Part shown: positions 34,345 through 44,465 of the stretch, piece after piece | Position numbering within the stretch: position 1 is the first letter of the stretch | Layout: every line of letters begins with the position of its first letter | NCBI GenBank assembly: GCA_002261155.1 | Contig: NKXN01000062.1 | Coordinates: 22,344 to 86,343, forward strand | DNA from: Bacillaceae bacterium SAS-127 | Lineage (GTDB): Bacteria; Bacillota; Bacilli; Bacillales; Domibacillaceae | Length of the DNA: 64,000 bases | Direction of reading: 5' to 3' | The notes under the pieces: generated by a model | The model's input: only the letters and a program-made list of their open reading frames with translations | Databases searched by the model: none | What the model was told of the DNA's origin: nothing | Translations under genes and position numbers: made by a program

Positions 34345-35103
34345 GTGCCTTATGCTGAAAGCGAAAGCCGTCGAATTTACTATGAGACAGCAGGGGAGGG
34401 GCCTGCCGTTCTTTTCGTTCATCCACCAGGTATGAGTCAGTTCGTTTTTTGTAAACAGTATCCTTTAAAGAGGCAAATGAAGCTGATTTTGATTGATTTA
34501 AATGGGCATGGCAATAGTGAATCCTCTTTATTAGGCGATATGAACAGCTTTTTAGAAGATATTTCAGCTGTTCAATCTGCGGTGAAAGAAAAGAAAATTT
34601 TTTTGTTTGGTTATTCAGCAGGAGGAACGATCGTTCAACAGTATGCTCTTGCTTATCCGGATAAATTGAAGGGAGTAATCCTTGCTAGTAGCTACCCAAA
34701 AGTCGATGCTCTTTTATTTAAAGTTCAACATCAAGTCGGTATTCAACTTGCAGAAAAGGCTCCTTCAGTGCTCGCAAAAATGATTTCAAATAGTCATTTT
34801 GAGAGGCAAGAAGAGAAGAAAGCGATGTATCAATCGATGATGAAAGCGGATCGACATATATGGAAACGATTTTATCAATTGTCTTTACATAGTGACTTTA
34901 CGAATCAATTGTCCTCCTGGCAGTTACCTGTGTTATCGCTGTATGGAGGGAAATCACCGGTTGTCAATAAGTACAGTCACTATTATCGAACGATGCCAAA
35001 CAGCCGGGTGATGTTAATTAAGCAAGCCACTCACCAGTTGCCATCGAAATTTTCGACAGAATTAAATCCATTACTTACAGAATTTGTCGAGCAATGGAGA
35101 TGA
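34345..35103 (+). CDS. Alpha/beta hydrolase
   Basis: A 252-residue alpha/beta-fold hydrolase with oxyanion loop LFVHPPGMSQ, nucleophile elbow GYSAGG (Ser near residue 91) and a C-terminal His in KQATHQLPS. The Asp of the triad is less clear. The substrate cannot be named; the family includes esterases and peptidases. No ATG suits the start. I choose GTG 34345 after GGGAAGGG; GTG 34336 is equally possible. The much longer frame would run back through the thrB terminator, so I reject it. Confidence 0.75.
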   Translation: MPYAESESRRIYYETAGEGPAVLFVHPPGMSQFVFCKQYPLKRQMKLILIDLNGHGNSESSLLGDMNSFLEDISAVQSAVKEKKIFLFGYSAGGTIVQQYALAYPDKLKGVILASSYPKVDALLFKVQHQVGIQLAEKAPSVLAKMISNSHFERQEEKKAMYQSMMKADRHIWKRFYQLSLHSDFTNQLSSWQLPVLSLYGGKSPVVNKYSHYYRTMPNSRVMLIKQATHQLPSKFSTELNPLLTEFVEQWR

Positions 35104-35212
35104 ATTTTCCCCTGTTTCAAAAAAACTGTATTGCATCCTACAGATCCTTATCGTAAGGTAAACAAAGGGCTGTCATTCATACTGTTTTAGAGAGAAAAAG
35201 GGGGGAAACGGA

Positions 35213-35485
35213 TTGAAGAATAGACAAGATCCACGTTTTGTGATTGCTAAAAAAGAGGCTTGGATTGGCATCATTTTAGTGATCATTAACTTCATTTGGT
35301 GGTATGGCTTTGCGTTTGGACTTGGGGCAGCACCAGTGGAGGAGTATACATATGTATTAGGATTACCGGCTTGGTTTTTTTATAGCTGTGTCGTCGGACT
35401 TGTGCTAATGGTGGTGCTCGTCACAATTGTTGTAAAAGTATTCTTTAAGGAAGTGCCTTTTGATGAGGATGGTGATCGACTGTGA
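35213..35485 (+). CDS. yhdT: YhdT family membrane protein
   Basis: A 90-residue membrane protein with two helices (about 15-37 and 55-80) of the YhdT (DUF997) family. This protein accompanies PanF in many bacteria. The start is TTG with GGGGGG 7 bases upstream. Its stop overlaps the panF GTG by three bases. Role probably auxiliary to the pantothenate symporter; that is inferred from constant neighbourhood, not from motif. Confidence 0.8.
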   Translation: MKNRQDPRFVIAKKEAWIGIILVIINFIWWYGFAFGLGAAPVEEYTYVLGLPAWFFYSCVVGLVLMVVLVTIVVKVFFKEVPFDEDGDRL

Positions 35486-36921
35486 ACATGGCAGTCATTT
35501 TGCCGTTATTACTATTTTTAATCATTATTTTCTTCATCGGTGTTTATGCGTTGAAATATGTGCAAAGCTCGTCTTCGTTTGTTCAGGAATATTTTCTAGG
35601 AAGCAGAGAGCTTGGTGGATTTATTTTGGCAATGACGATGGCGGCGACATATGGAAGTGCCTCCAGTTTTTTAAGCGGTCCAGGAGCGGCTTATAACTAC
35701 GGGTTAGCTTGGGTGCTTCTTGCGATGAGTCAAGTAGCTACTGGGTATTTTGTGCTGATGATTTTAGGGAAGAAGTTTGCGATTATGGCACGACAATATC
35801 AGGCAGTTACACTGGTCGATTTTCTCTATGCTCGTTATAAAAGCCAACTTGTCGTTGTATTAGCGGCTGTTAGTATTATTGTCTTTTTATTTTCGGCGAT
35901 GGCGGCTCAGTGGATTGGTGGTGCTCGGTTAGTCGAATCGATTACGGGCCTTTCGTATACGACCGCGTTAATCATTTTTGGGGTTTCCGTATTAATTTAT
36001 GTCATTATCGGTGGCTTTCGCGCGGTAGCGATTACAGATATGGTTCAAGGAGTTATCATGGTTGTAGGAACGCTCATTTTATTCATTGCGGCTTTAAAAG
36101 CAGGTGGTGGCATGGAGAATATTATGGGTACGCTTCGAGCGGAGAATCCGAATCTATTAACTCCTTATGGGCATGATCAAAGTTTAACGCCACTGTTTAT
36201 CTCTTCATTTTGGATTTTAGTCGGCGTTGGAGTCGTCGGTCTCCCACAAGTGGCGGTTCGAGCGATGAGTTATAAAAATGCCAAGGCGATGCATCGAGCG
36301 GTGATCATTGGGACGATTGTCGTTGGTGTCATTATGTTAGGGATGCATTTAATCGGAGTGATGGCTCGGGCGATTGTTCCAGGAATTACAGTTGGTGATA
36401 AAGTTATGCCAGAGTTGGCGATGACCATTATGCCAGATTGGTTAGCGGGAATTGTACTTGCGGCTCCGATGGCTGCGATTATGTCAACCGTTGATTCTTT
36501 GTTGTTGCTCGTTTCTTCAGCGATTATTAAAGATTTATACTTACATTTCATCAATAAAAATGCAGAGGAAAAGAAGATCAAAAAGCTTAGTTTGTGGGTA
36601 ACAGCTATCATTGGTGTCATCATATTCTTTGTTGCCTTGAATCCACCTAATTTGATCATTTGGTTAAATCTATTTTCGTTTGGTGGATTAGAAGCGGTCT
36701 TTATTTGGCCAGTCATTTTTGCGTTGTATTGGAAGAGAGCTAACGGAGCGGGTGCGGTCGCTTCGATGATTTCAGGGATGCTCTCTTACATTTTGTTTCA
36801 TTCCTTTTATCCCAATGCATTAGGGATGCATACGGTTGTCTTGCCTATTCTAATTTCGTTCATTGTCTTTATTGCTGTGACATTTCTTACTACAATGAAG
36901 CAAGAAAAACACCGAGCTTAA
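35482..36921 (+). CDS. panF: Sodium/pantothenate symporter
   Basis: A 479-residue sodium:solute symporter family protein with about 13 hydrophobic helices. Typical segments are YFLGSRELGGFILAMTMAATYGSASSFLSGPGAAY (helix 2, here split), GGFRAVAITDMVQG (the SSF signature loop) and AAPMAAIMSTVDSLLLL. Together with YhdT directly upstream this fits PanF, which takes up pantothenate for coenzyme A. The start is GTG 35482, with ATG 35488 as an alternative. The stop lies inside a terminator shared with the convergent yuxH. Confidence 0.9.
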   Translation: MNMAVILPLLLFLIIIFFIGVYALKYVQSSSSFVQEYFLGSRELGGFILAMTMAATYGSASSFLSGPGAAYNYGLAWVLLAMSQVATGYFVLMILGKKFAIMARQYQAVTLVDFLYARYKSQLVVVLAAVSIIVFLFSAMAAQWIGGARLVESITGLSYTTALIIFGVSVLIYVIIGGFRAVAITDMVQGVIMVVGTLILFIAALKAGGGMENIMGTLRAENPNLLTPYGHDQSLTPLFISSFWILVGVGVVGLPQVAVRAMSYKNAKAMHRAVIIGTIVVGVIMLGMHLIGVMARAIVPGITVGDKVMPELAMTIMPDWLAGIVLAAPMAAIMSTVDSLLLLVSSAIIKDLYLHFINKNAEEKKIKKLSLWVTAIIGVIIFFVALNPPNLIIWLNLFSFGGLEAVFIWPVIFALYWKRANGAGAVASMISGMLSYILFHSFYPNALGMHTVVLPILISFIVFIAVTFLTTMKQEKHRA

Positions 36922-36941
36922 TTTGAGCTTGGTGTTTTTTC
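36905..36941. terminator. Shared bidirectional terminator of panF and yuxH
   Basis: AAAAACACCGAGCT (36905-36918) pairs with AGCTTGGTGTTTTT (36926-36939), one G-T pair. Both stop codons lie inside or beside the stem, and the two genes overlap by 4 bases. Confidence 0.75.
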
Positions 36942-38146
36942 TAATAATTGATCACTCCATCGGATCGCTTCATTGTAATAATTGAACAGTACGTCTTCTT
37001 CCCATTGTAGCTGGGAGCAAAAATCACTCGCTAATAACCAATTGGCTGTTTCTATTGACTTAATTAATAATAGTGCCTTAGAGAAATGGTTTTCTTTTAA
37101 CAATAAAGCTTCTTTTATTTCAAGATCGATTGGCAATTCTGTTAAAATACTTTCCATCGTTTTTCCTAAAAGAGCATCGATCATAGAGAACATACCGAGT
37201 AGGAAAAATTGTGAAGCTGGTTGATCTGGGGAATAATGCCTAGCTAACTGATCGAGTGTTTTCGCTCGAACGAGAGAGGTTCGCATCACTTCTTCTGAAC
37301 ACATTTGTTTATTCGTATTCATCATGATAAAAGCAATCCATTTTTTTAATTCGTCTAGCCCAATGAGCATAATTGCTTGATGAATCGTTTTGACTTTTTC
37401 TCTTTGAATAAAAGCTGTTTTATTTAATAGTTTGAGCAGCTGATAAGACAGCGATAAATTTCCTTCAATGAGCCGAGCAATTTTCAGGATATTAGGTGAA
37501 GGAGAGTCCATTTCGTTCAAAATCACCGCATAATTATTATAAAATTCTGGTATCGGATCTCCACTGAGTAAGGCAGGTTTAGAAAAGAAAAAGCCTTGAA
37601 ACAAAGAGAAGCCTTCTTCTATTGCTTGTTGGAATTGCTCTCTCGTCTCTACTTTTTCAGCAAGCCAACGGATATTATATGACTTTAGTTCCCTCATCAT
37701 TCGTTGACGTTCATGTTTTGGTGTTTGCAAAAAATCGACTTTAATGATATTAGCTAGTGGAACTAATTGTTTATTTTTTTATGTAATACATAATCATCAA
37801 GAGCAAGCATATAGCCTTTTTCTCTTAATTTTTGGCAAGATTGAATGAGCTCTTCGGAAGATTCGACATCTTCTAAAATTTCGATGACAATCTTATGCTT
37901 TTCTAAAAATGCAGGCGGGTCAATCAACAATAAATTTTCAGTGAAGTTAATAAACAGCATTTTACCTTCGGATAATCGATCGATTCCAATGTTGAGCAAG
38001 CTGTTTTTTAATAGTTCCAAGGTGGCTTGATCGCCATTAGTGATGTCTGCAAATGCTTGTCCCTCTTGATTGCGGTAAAGTAATTCATAGGCGACCGTTC
38101 CTTCTTTGTTGTTAAATATTGGCTGCCTAGCGACATAAACAGTCAT
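36918..38146 (-). pseudogene. yuxH: yuxH-like EAL/HDOD protein, frameshifted
   Basis: Two frames make one protein of about 409 residues. The first (38146 to 37763) has the degenerate EAL half, starting VARQPIFN and including FINFTENLLL and MLALDDYV. After LHKK the frame runs out. The rest, from an ATG-less reading through NKQLVPLANIIKVDF to the HDOD domain (IARLIEGNLSLSYQLLKLLNKTAF; stop 36918), lies in another frame. One extra A in the 7-A run near 37775 restores continuity. The family (EAL plus HDOD, as in YuxH/CdgJ) is linked to c-di-GMP-type or motility regulation without proven cyclase activity. Sequencing error or real null allele. Confidence 0.85.
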
Positions 38147-38326
38147 ATAAACACCTCACTTGTATAAGGTATATTTTACTATTAATTTCATATTAAGGAC
38201 ATACATTTTTTGTGGAAAATCCTGAAAAAAGAATAATTTCGGATAATTTTTTTAGAAAAAACAGTTGACTTATTAAATGTGTATGTAATATGATTATTTC
38301 AACAATTTGATCGTACATGAAATGAG
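38147..38326. other. trp promoter region
   Basis: Intergenic DNA ahead of the trp leader. It holds a probable promoter, TTGACT (38265-38270), 18-base spacer, TATGAT (38289-38294). Nothing else was recognised. Confidence 0.5.
38265..38294 (+). promoter_or_regulatory. Probable sigma-A promoter of the trp leader
   Basis: TTGACT and TATGAT separated by 18 bases, about 35 bases before the first T-box RNA. Confidence 0.55.
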
Positions 38327-38587
38327 CGTTGACGAAGAAGAGTAGTTATCATGAATGCTTTAGAGAGCTGGTGGTTGGTGAGAACCAGTGCAAGAGTGAT
38401 AGTGAATGGCCTTCCGAGCTTCTAGACCGAACCCATATTGGCAGTAGGCTCTAGCGAATGTCTTATCGTTACAAAAGACATGCATTATAAGCATTTTGCT
38501 TCGATGCAGATTGAGTGGATTGTGAAAACAATCAATAAAGGTGGCACCACGGCTCCCGTCCTTTGCGATGGGGGTCTTTTTGTGTTT
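38327..38587 (+). promoter_or_regulatory. T-box riboswitch 1, tryptophan (UGG specifier)
   Basis: A complete T-box leader. Stem I has AGAGAG and a GGTGAGAACC distal loop; the specifier is GAA-TGG at 38404-38409. The T-box AAAGGTGGCACCACGG lies at 38537-38552. A terminator follows, CTCCCGTC paired with GATGGGGG, and a T tract. Uncharged tRNA-Trp would stabilise the antiterminator and let transcription continue. The TGG specifier is my reading of the stem I pattern and agrees with the trp genes below. Another T-box follows at once. Confidence 0.88.
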
Positions 38588-38611
38588 TTTTAAATATCAA
38601 TAATGATAATT

Positions 38612-38846
38612 CGTTGATCAAGAAGAGTAAGTTAGACGGATGCGTAACAGAGAGCCGGGATAGGTGAGAGCCGGTACGCGAAAGCTAACTGAATGGACTT
38701 GTGAGTGGTAGAAGGAAATGACTACCCGGTTTCCACCGTTAACAGGAATGTAAAAGAGGGAGCAATATGGCTCCAATGTGAGGTGGCACCGCGGTATGAT
38801 CGTCCTCCATAGTCATGAAAACGACATGACTATGGAGGACTTTTTT
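38612..38846 (+). promoter_or_regulatory. T-box riboswitch 2, tryptophan (UGG specifier)
   Basis: A second full T-box. Stem I includes AGAGAGCCGGGATAGGTGAGAGCCGG (split), the specifier TGG is at 38694-38696 in GAATGGAC, and the T-box TGAGGTGGCACCGCGG is at 38779-38794. A very strong terminator follows: a perfect 16-bp stem (38802-38817 with 38825-38840) and six T. Both leaders must antiterminate for the operon to be read, which makes the response steeper. No TRAP-type (G/U)AG repeat array is visible here. Confidence 0.88.
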
Positions 38847-38875
38847 ATTTTCAAATATTAATGAGGTGAAAGACG

Positions 38876-40252
38876 ATGATGTATAAATTAAAAGAACTTG
38901 AAGGAGATATGATGACTCCGATTATGCTTTATCATCAAATGAAAGGTGAGAAAAAGTTTTTACTAGAAAGCTCATACAAACATGAGCAAAGTGGGCGCTA
39001 TTCTTTTTTAGGGATGAATCCAGTGAAAGAATATCGAGCAACAGGGACAGCGATTGAGGTGGTTGACCATCAAACAGAAACGATCGAACAATTGCAAGGG
39101 CATAGTTTGAAACAGCTGAAAGAGATGCTACAAGTGCAAAACGAAGCGCAACCTTTTCCTTTTTTCGGCGGAGCTGTTGGTTATATCGGTTATGATGTGA
39201 TGTTTCTCGATGAAGTAATTGGTGATGTGCTAGAAGATGAGCTACAGATGCCAGATGTTCACTTTATGTTTTATTCGACTTTTTTGGTGTATGACCATCT
39301 TCTGCAAAAAGTCATGATTGTCGCCGTTGACCTTTTTGGTGATCGTAGTGAAACAGAGCTAGAAGAAGGTATCAATGAGTATGAACAAATGATTAGCGTA
39401 CAGGCCAACCCTCCTTCGATAGAGGCAATCGAGTCGTTGCAGTTCCAAGGTAATTTGACGAAACAACAATTTAGTGAAATGGTGAATCAGGCGAAAGATC
39501 ATATTATTCGCGGCGATATCTTTCAAGTAGTATTGTCCCAAAGATTATCATCTGAATTTACTGGCAATCCTTTTTCTTTATATCGAAAGCTGAGAACGTC
39601 GAACCCTTCTCCTTATATGTTCTTCGTAGATTTTAAAGACTATACAGTGCTCGGCGCTTCGCCAGAAAGTTTAATTAGTGTGAGAGGTCAAAAGGTCGTC
39701 ACGAATCCAATCGCCGGTACAAGACGAAGAGGCAAGAATGAGCAGGAGGATCAATTGCTTGAAACCGAGCTTCTCAACGATGAAAAAGAAATAGCTGAAC
39801 ATCGTATGCTCGTGGATTTAAGTCGAAATGATCTTGGGAAGGTATGCGAAATTGGAAGTGTTCATTTAACTAAATATCAGAAGATTGAAAAATATAAATA
39901 TGTGATGCATATCGTGTCAGAAGTCAGTGGCACACTTCAAGCGGAGATTCATCCAGTAGAAGCACTATCTTCTTGTTTACCGGCTGGCACAGTTTCAGGA
40001 GCTCCAAAAATTCGCGCGATGCAAATCATTAATGAACTCGAAGGTGTGAAACGTGGATTATATGCCGGAGCGGTTGGTTATATTTCATCCAATGGTGATT
40101 TAGATTTCGCCCTCGCGATCCGAACAATGATTGTCAAAGAAAATAAAGCATATGTTCAAGCGGGCGCAGGGATTGTATATGATTCTATCCCAGAAGCAGA
40201 GTATGAAGAAACGATGCATAAAGCGAAAGCATTATTGGAGGTTAAATCATGA
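38876..40252 (+). CDS. trpE: Anthranilate synthase component I
   Basis: Makes anthranilate from chorismate, using ammonia from TrpG. The 458-residue protein has an N-terminal part containing the ESS (LLESS, feedback tryptophan site) near residue 27, GRYSFLG, and the chorismate domain with [41 protein letters not shown] and [12 protein letters not shown]. Tandem ATGs lie at 38876 and 38879 after GAGGTGA. It overlaps the trpG part by 4 bases. First gene of the trp operon. Confidence 0.95.
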   Translation: MMYKLKELEGDMMTPIMLYHQMKGEKKFLLESSYKHEQSGRYSFLGMNPVKEYRATGTAIEVVDHQTETIEQLQGHSLKQLKEMLQVQNEAQPFPFFGGAVGYIGYDVMFLDEVIGDVLEDELQMPDVHFMFYSTFLVYDHLLQKVMIVAVDLFGDRSETELEEGINEYEQMISVQANPPSIEAIESLQFQGNLTKQQFSEMVNQAKDHIIRGDIFQVVLSQRLSSEFTGNPFSLYRKLRTSNPSPYMFFVDFKDYTVLGASPESLISVRGQKVVTNPIAGTRRRGKNEQEDQLLETELLNDEKEIAEHRMLVDLSRNDLGKVCEIGSVHLTKYQKIEKYKYVMHIVSEVSGTLQAEIHPVEALSSCLPAGTVSGAPKIRAMQIINELEGVKRGLYAGAVGYISSNGDLDFALAIRTMIVKENKAYVQAGAGIVYDSIPEAEYEETMHKAKALLEVKS

Positions 40253-41862
40253 TTTTATTAATCGATAACTACGACTCTTTTACGTATAACTTATATCAAC
40301 AAATCGCTTCCTTAGGGAAGCATGTAAGGGTGATTCGCAATGATGAATGCACACTTGAAGAGATTGAAAAAATGGCACCGGAAGCGATTGTGCTTTCACC
40401 AGGTCCAGGCACACCGAAAGAAGCGGGGATTTGTATGGAAGTCGTTCGCAGCTTCTATCATCGCATTCCGATTTTAGGGATTTGTCTTGGACATCAAGCG
40501 ATTGCGGCTGCTTTTGGAGCGGATATCGTGCAAGCGAAAACGATTAAGCACGGGAAAGTGTCATTGATTAAACACGAAGGGAAAGATATTTTTTCCTCGT
40601 TTAATGGCCCGATATCGGTGATGCGCTATCATTCCTTGTCTGTAGAGAAAGCGACTTTACCGCAAAAGTTAGAGGTGCTGGCCGTTTCTACCGATGATGA
40701 AGAAATCATGGCGATTCGCCATAAGGAGTATCCCGTGTATGGACTGCAATTCCACCCAGAATCAATCGGGACAAAAGCAGGTAGTGAACTCGTTCAGCAA
40801 TTTTTTCAACAGTACAGAAAGGAGAAAAATATGAAGAACTATTTGCTCAAATTGGCGGATCAACAAGCGCTTGAGGAAGAAGAAATGATGAATGCGATCG
40901 AAGAGATTTTACAAGATGATGCAACGGAAGGAGAAATCGCCGCTTTTCTAGTCGCATTAAAATCAAAGGGTGAAACAGTCGATGAAATCGCTTCTTTAGT
41001 CAATGTCCTTAGGAAAAATTCGCTTGGAACGAGCAAACGCTTCATGAATGTGATGGATAACTGTGGAACGGGAGGCGATGGCTCGCAAAGCTTTAATATT
41101 AGCACAACGTCCGCGTTCGTCCTTGCGGGGGCAGGAGTGAAAGTCGCGAAGCACGGAAACCGTAGCGTCTCTAGTAAAACCGGGAGTGCCGATGTACTCG
41201 AGCATTTAGGGATTTCCCTCGATTATTTAGAAGGAGAGACCGATTACTTATTAGAGGAAAATGGGATCGCCTTTTTGTTCGCTCCTCATGTTCATCCAAA
41301 GTTAAAGCGAGTGATGAAGGTGCGGAGAGATTTGAAAATTCCAACAATTTTTAATTTAATTGGCCCGTTAACGAATCCAGTCGAGCTCGATACGCAATTA
41401 CTAGGCATTTATCGTCGCGATATGCTTGATATGATGGCAAGTGTTCTCGATCGCCTCGGACGGAAAAGAGCGGTGGTCATTAATGGAGCTGGGTTTATGG
41501 ATGAAGCTTCTTTAGTCGGTGAAAACCACCTGATGCTGTTAGAAGAAGGGAAAATGAAAAAAATGATCATTACCCCAGAAGATGTAGGGTTGCCAACATA
41601 TAGCCTAGAAGCAATTCGTGGCGGCGAAGCAAAAGAAAATGCGGATATTTTAAAACGGGTGCTAGAAGGGGAAAAAGGAGCTGCACGCGATACCGTATTA
41701 TTAAATGCAGGTATTGGCTTGTTTGCGAATGGAAAGGTGTCAACGATTCAAAAAGGTATTCAGTTAGCGAAGGAAAGCATCGATTCAGGAGCGGCTTTAT
41801 CAAAACTGCACTTTTTAATTGAGCACTCAAAACGTCAGCAGAAAGTGGGGATTATAGGATGA
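40249..41862 (+). CDS. trpGD: TrpG-TrpD fusion: anthranilate synthase glutaminase / anthranilate phosphoribosyltransferase
   Basis: A single 537-residue frame. Residues 1-190 are the class I glutamine amidotransferase ([24 protein letters not shown], catalytic Cys79 in GICLGHQA, His in GLQFHPES). Residues 195-537 are anthranilate phosphoribosyltransferase ([34 protein letters not shown]). The junction has no linker. At 40831 an ATG (Met195) follows AGAAAGGAG with ideal spacing, so free TrpD may also be made. Removing one A from the preceding 5-A run would recreate separate trpG and trpD with an ATGA overlap. The fusion is therefore recent, or an indel error. Confidence 0.93.
   Translation: MILLIDNYDSFTYNLYQQIASLGKHVRVIRNDECTLEEIEKMAPEAIVLSPGPGTPKEAGICMEVVRSFYHRIPILGICLGHQAIAAAFGADIVQAKTIKHGKVSLIKHEGKDIFSSFNGPISVMRYHSLSVEKATLPQKLEVLAVSTDDEEIMAIRHKEYPVYGLQFHPESIGTKAGSELVQQFFQQYRKEKNMKNYLLKLADQQALEEEEMMNAIEEILQDDATEGEIAAFLVALKSKGETVDEIASLVNVLRKNSLGTSKRFMNVMDNCGTGGDGSQSFNISTTSAFVLAGAGVKVAKHGNRSVSSKTGSADVLEHLGISLDYLEGETDYLLEENGIAFLFAPHVHPKLKRVMKVRRDLKIPTIFNLIGPLTNPVELDTQLLGIYRRDMLDMMASVLDRLGRKRAVVINGAGFMDEASLVGENHLMLLEEGKMKKMIITPEDVGLPTYSLEAIRGGEAKENADILKRVLEGEKGAARDTVLLNAGIGLFANGKVSTIQKGIQLAKESIDSGAALSKLHFLIEHSKRQQKVGIIG
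40819..40833 (+). promoter_or_regulatory. Internal ribosome binding site and start of trpD
   Basis: AAAGGAG ends 6 bases before ATG 40831, in frame with the TrpG-TrpD fusion. It suggests the trpD half can be started independently. Confidence 0.6.
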
Positions 41863-42638
41863 CGATCACTATATTAGACAGAATATTGGCGAAAAAGAAA
41901 GAGGAAGTTGAACAGTTGAAAGGGAATGTTCAAAGACAAGTAAATCCTTCAAATAGAAGAAAGCATTCCTTGTATGAATCGTGTATGCAATCTACCACAA
42001 TGAATCTTATTGCTGAAATCAAACGAGCTTCTCCTTCTAAAGGAGCGATCAATTTAAATGTCAATCCACAACAACAGGCAGGGTTGTATGAAAGTAGTGG
42101 AGCAGATGCTATTTCCGTTTTAACTGATGAAGCGTTTTTTAAAGGGACGATAGACGATTTGCGAAGTGTTCGTGCGAAGGTGAATGTACCAATTCTTTGC
42201 AAAGATTTTATCATCGATCCGATTCAAATCGATCGAGCAGAACAAGCAGGTGCGAACGTTATTTTATTGATTGCAGCAGCACTTCATCAACAACAGCTTC
42301 AAGAGTTATATGAGTATGCGATGGAACAAGCGTTGGACGTTTTGCTTGAAGTGCATAATGAGGAAGAAATGGAACGAGCACTAGCAATCAACGCCAAGAT
42401 CATCGGTATTAATAATCGGGATTTAAATACATTTCAAGTCGATTTAGCGACGACTGAACGCTTACTTCAAGCATATTATCAGCCAGACATTGTGTTCGTA
42501 TCAGAAAGTGGAATTCAAACGAAGGAAGATGTTGAGCGTGTTCGAGATGCAGGGGCAAGGGCAATTTTAGTTGGTGAAACATTGATGAAGAGCAGTGACA
42601 TTCCTCGCACCATCGAAGAATTAAAAGTTAGGCTGTGA
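41859..42638 (+). CDS. trpC: Indole-3-glycerol phosphate synthase
   Basis: Closes carboxyphenylaminodeoxyribulose phosphate to indole-3-glycerol phosphate. The 259-residue TIM barrel shows [51 protein letters not shown] and VGETLM. The ATG overlaps the trpGD stop in the ATGA pattern. It is single-domain, not fused to TrpF. The stop is 10 bases before the chosen trpF start. Confidence 0.95.
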   Translation: MTITILDRILAKKKEEVEQLKGNVQRQVNPSNRRKHSLYESCMQSTTMNLIAEIKRASPSKGAINLNVNPQQQAGLYESSGADAISVLTDEAFFKGTIDDLRSVRAKVNVPILCKDFIIDPIQIDRAEQAGANVILLIAAALHQQQLQELYEYAMEQALDVLLEVHNEEEMERALAINAKIIGINNRDLNTFQVDLATTERLLQAYYQPDIVFVSESGIQTKEDVERVRDAGARAILVGETLMKSSDIPRTIEELKVRL

Positions 42639-42648
42639 GGTGAGGAAG

Positions 42649-43263
42649 GTGAAGGTGAAAATTTGTGGAATTCAAGACGTAGACACCGCATTATATGCTC
42701 AACAAATAGGGACGGATTATATTGGATTTGTCTTTGCCGAAAGCAAGCGGCAAGTGTCTGCTGAACAAGCAACTGCCATATCCAATCATTTACACAAAGG
42801 ACCTTTAAAAGTAGGCGTGTTTGTCAATGAAGACGTCAAACGAGTAGAAGAAATAGCTGAGGCCGCTTCTCTCGATATCATTCAGCTACATGGAGATGAG
42901 TCGCCAGAATACGCAAGAAAATTAACGCGCCCAGTCATGAAAGCTTTTAGTTATTCACCACAACTTTCAATGAAAGAGGTGCTTGCCTACCCAGCAGACT
43001 TGATTTTGTTAGATAGCGCCAAAGGGCCATATCGAGGAGGAAACGGAACGACATTCGATTGGAGTTTACTTACGAGCGAAACTTTCGATCGCACAAGGCT
43101 TATTTTAGCGGGTGGTCTTCACCCTGATAATGTACAAGAAGCGATCACAACAATTCAACCAGCAGCCGTTGATGTCTCAAGTGGTGTTGAAACAAACGGT
43201 GTGAAAGATTGGACGAAAATGAAAGCATTTATCGATCAAGTGAAAGGAGCAGATCTATTATGA
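42649..43263 (+). CDS. trpF: Phosphoribosylanthranilate isomerase
   Basis: Isomerises phosphoribosylanthranilate in the third step. The 204-residue TIM barrel begins KVKICGI (catalytic Cys in the motif) and has [28 protein letters not shown] and [11 protein letters not shown] with DVSSGVE. No ATG is near. GTG 42649 has GAGGT 8 bases upstream; GTG 42640 is possible. The stop overlaps the trpB ATG. Confidence 0.93.
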   Translation: MKVKICGIQDVDTALYAQQIGTDYIGFVFAESKRQVSAEQATAISNHLHKGPLKVGVFVNEDVKRVEEIAEAASLDIIQLHGDESPEYARKLTRPVMKAFSYSPQLSMKEVLAYPADLILLDSAKGPYRGGNGTTFDWSLLTSETFDRTRLILAGGLHPDNVQEAITTIQPAAVDVSSGVETNGVKDWTKMKAFIDQVKGADLL

Positions 43264-44465
43264 CTGTATATACACAACCCGATTCAAAGGGGAAGTTCGG
43301 AATATTTGGAGGAAGGTACGTACCAGAAACATTAATGCAAGCGGTGCTTGAGTTAGAGGAAGCGTATGAACAAGCGAAACAAGATCCATCATTCATCGAA
43401 GAATTAAACGGATACTTAAAAGATTATGTCGGCCGAGAAAATCCGTTATATTTTGCACGGAATTTAACGAAAAAAATCGGTGGCGCGAAGATTTATTTAA
43501 AGCGCGAAGATTTGAATCATACAGGGGCTCACAAAATTAATAACACGATTGGCCAAGGGTTGCTTGCGGTTCGAATGGGTAAAAGAAAAGTCGTAGCAGA
43601 AACGGGCGCTGGTCAGCATGGAGTGGCGACAGCGACGATCTGTGCATTATTGAATCTCGAATGTGTGATTTTTATGGGCGAAGAAGATATTAAACGGCAA
43701 CAGTTAAATGTGTTCCGAATGGAGCTGTTAGGAGCGAAGGTGATTGGTGTTAGTCAAGGAAGCGGGACGTTGAAGGATGCGGTGAATGAAGCTCTGCGCT
43801 ACTGGGTCGCTCATGTAGAGGATACTCATTACATCATGGGGTCTGTTCTTGGTCCACATCCTTTTCCACAAATGGTTCGTGATTTTCAAAGTGTCATCGG
43901 AAAAGAAACGAAAGCGCAAATGCTTGAAAAAGAAGGCAGACTTCCTCATGCTGTTGTCGCATGTATCGGCGGAGGGAGCAATGCGATGGGCATGTTTTAC
44001 CCATTTATTGATGATAAAGAAGTTCAATTATATGGAGTGGAAGCCGCTGGGAGCGGGATCGAAACGGATCAACACGCTGCGTCCTTAACGAAAGGTTCCG
44101 TCGGTGTGTTGCATGGAAGCAAAATGTATTTATTGCAAGATGAAGCTGGTCAAATTCAAGAAGCGCATTCCATTTCGGCGGGATTAGATTATCCGGGAGT
44201 CGGCCCTGAACATAGCTTGTTAAAGGAAATCGGCCGGGTGAATTATGAAGCGGTGACTGATGATGAAGCGCTAGATGGATTTAAATTATTGACGCAAACA
44301 GAAGGCATTATCCCTGCGTTAGAAAGCTCTCATGCTGTTGCTTATGCTGTTGAACTTGCGACTTCAATGTCAAAACACGAGACGTTAGTTATTTGCTTAT
44401 CGGGACGTGGAGATAAAGATGTAGCCGCTATTCAAGAGAGATTAGGAGGATCAAATAATGAGTAA
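43260..44465 (+). CDS. trpB: Tryptophan synthase beta subunit
   Basis: Condenses indole with serine. The 401-residue PLP enzyme has [11 protein letters not shown], the PLP lysine in [23 protein letters not shown], and the phosphate loop [13 protein letters not shown] start at ATG 43260, preceded by AAAGGAG; a longer frame lies inside trpF. The stop overlaps trpA by 8 bases. It acts in an alpha2-beta2 complex with TrpA. Confidence 0.96.
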   Translation: MTVYTQPDSKGKFGIFGGRYVPETLMQAVLELEEAYEQAKQDPSFIEELNGYLKDYVGRENPLYFARNLTKKIGGAKIYLKREDLNHTGAHKINNTIGQGLLAVRMGKRKVVAETGAGQHGVATATICALLNLECVIFMGEEDIKRQQLNVFRMELLGAKVIGVSQGSGTLKDAVNEALRYWVAHVEDTHYIMGSVLGPHPFPQMVRDFQSVIGKETKAQMLEKEGRLPHAVVACIGGGSNAMGMFYPFIDDKEVQLYGVEAAGSGIETDQHAASLTKGSVGVLHGSKMYLLQDEAGQIQEAHSISAGLDYPGVGPEHSLLKEIGRVNYEAVTDDEALDGFKLLTQTEGIIPALESSHAVAYAVELATSMSKHETLVICLSGRGDKDVAAIQERLGGSNNE

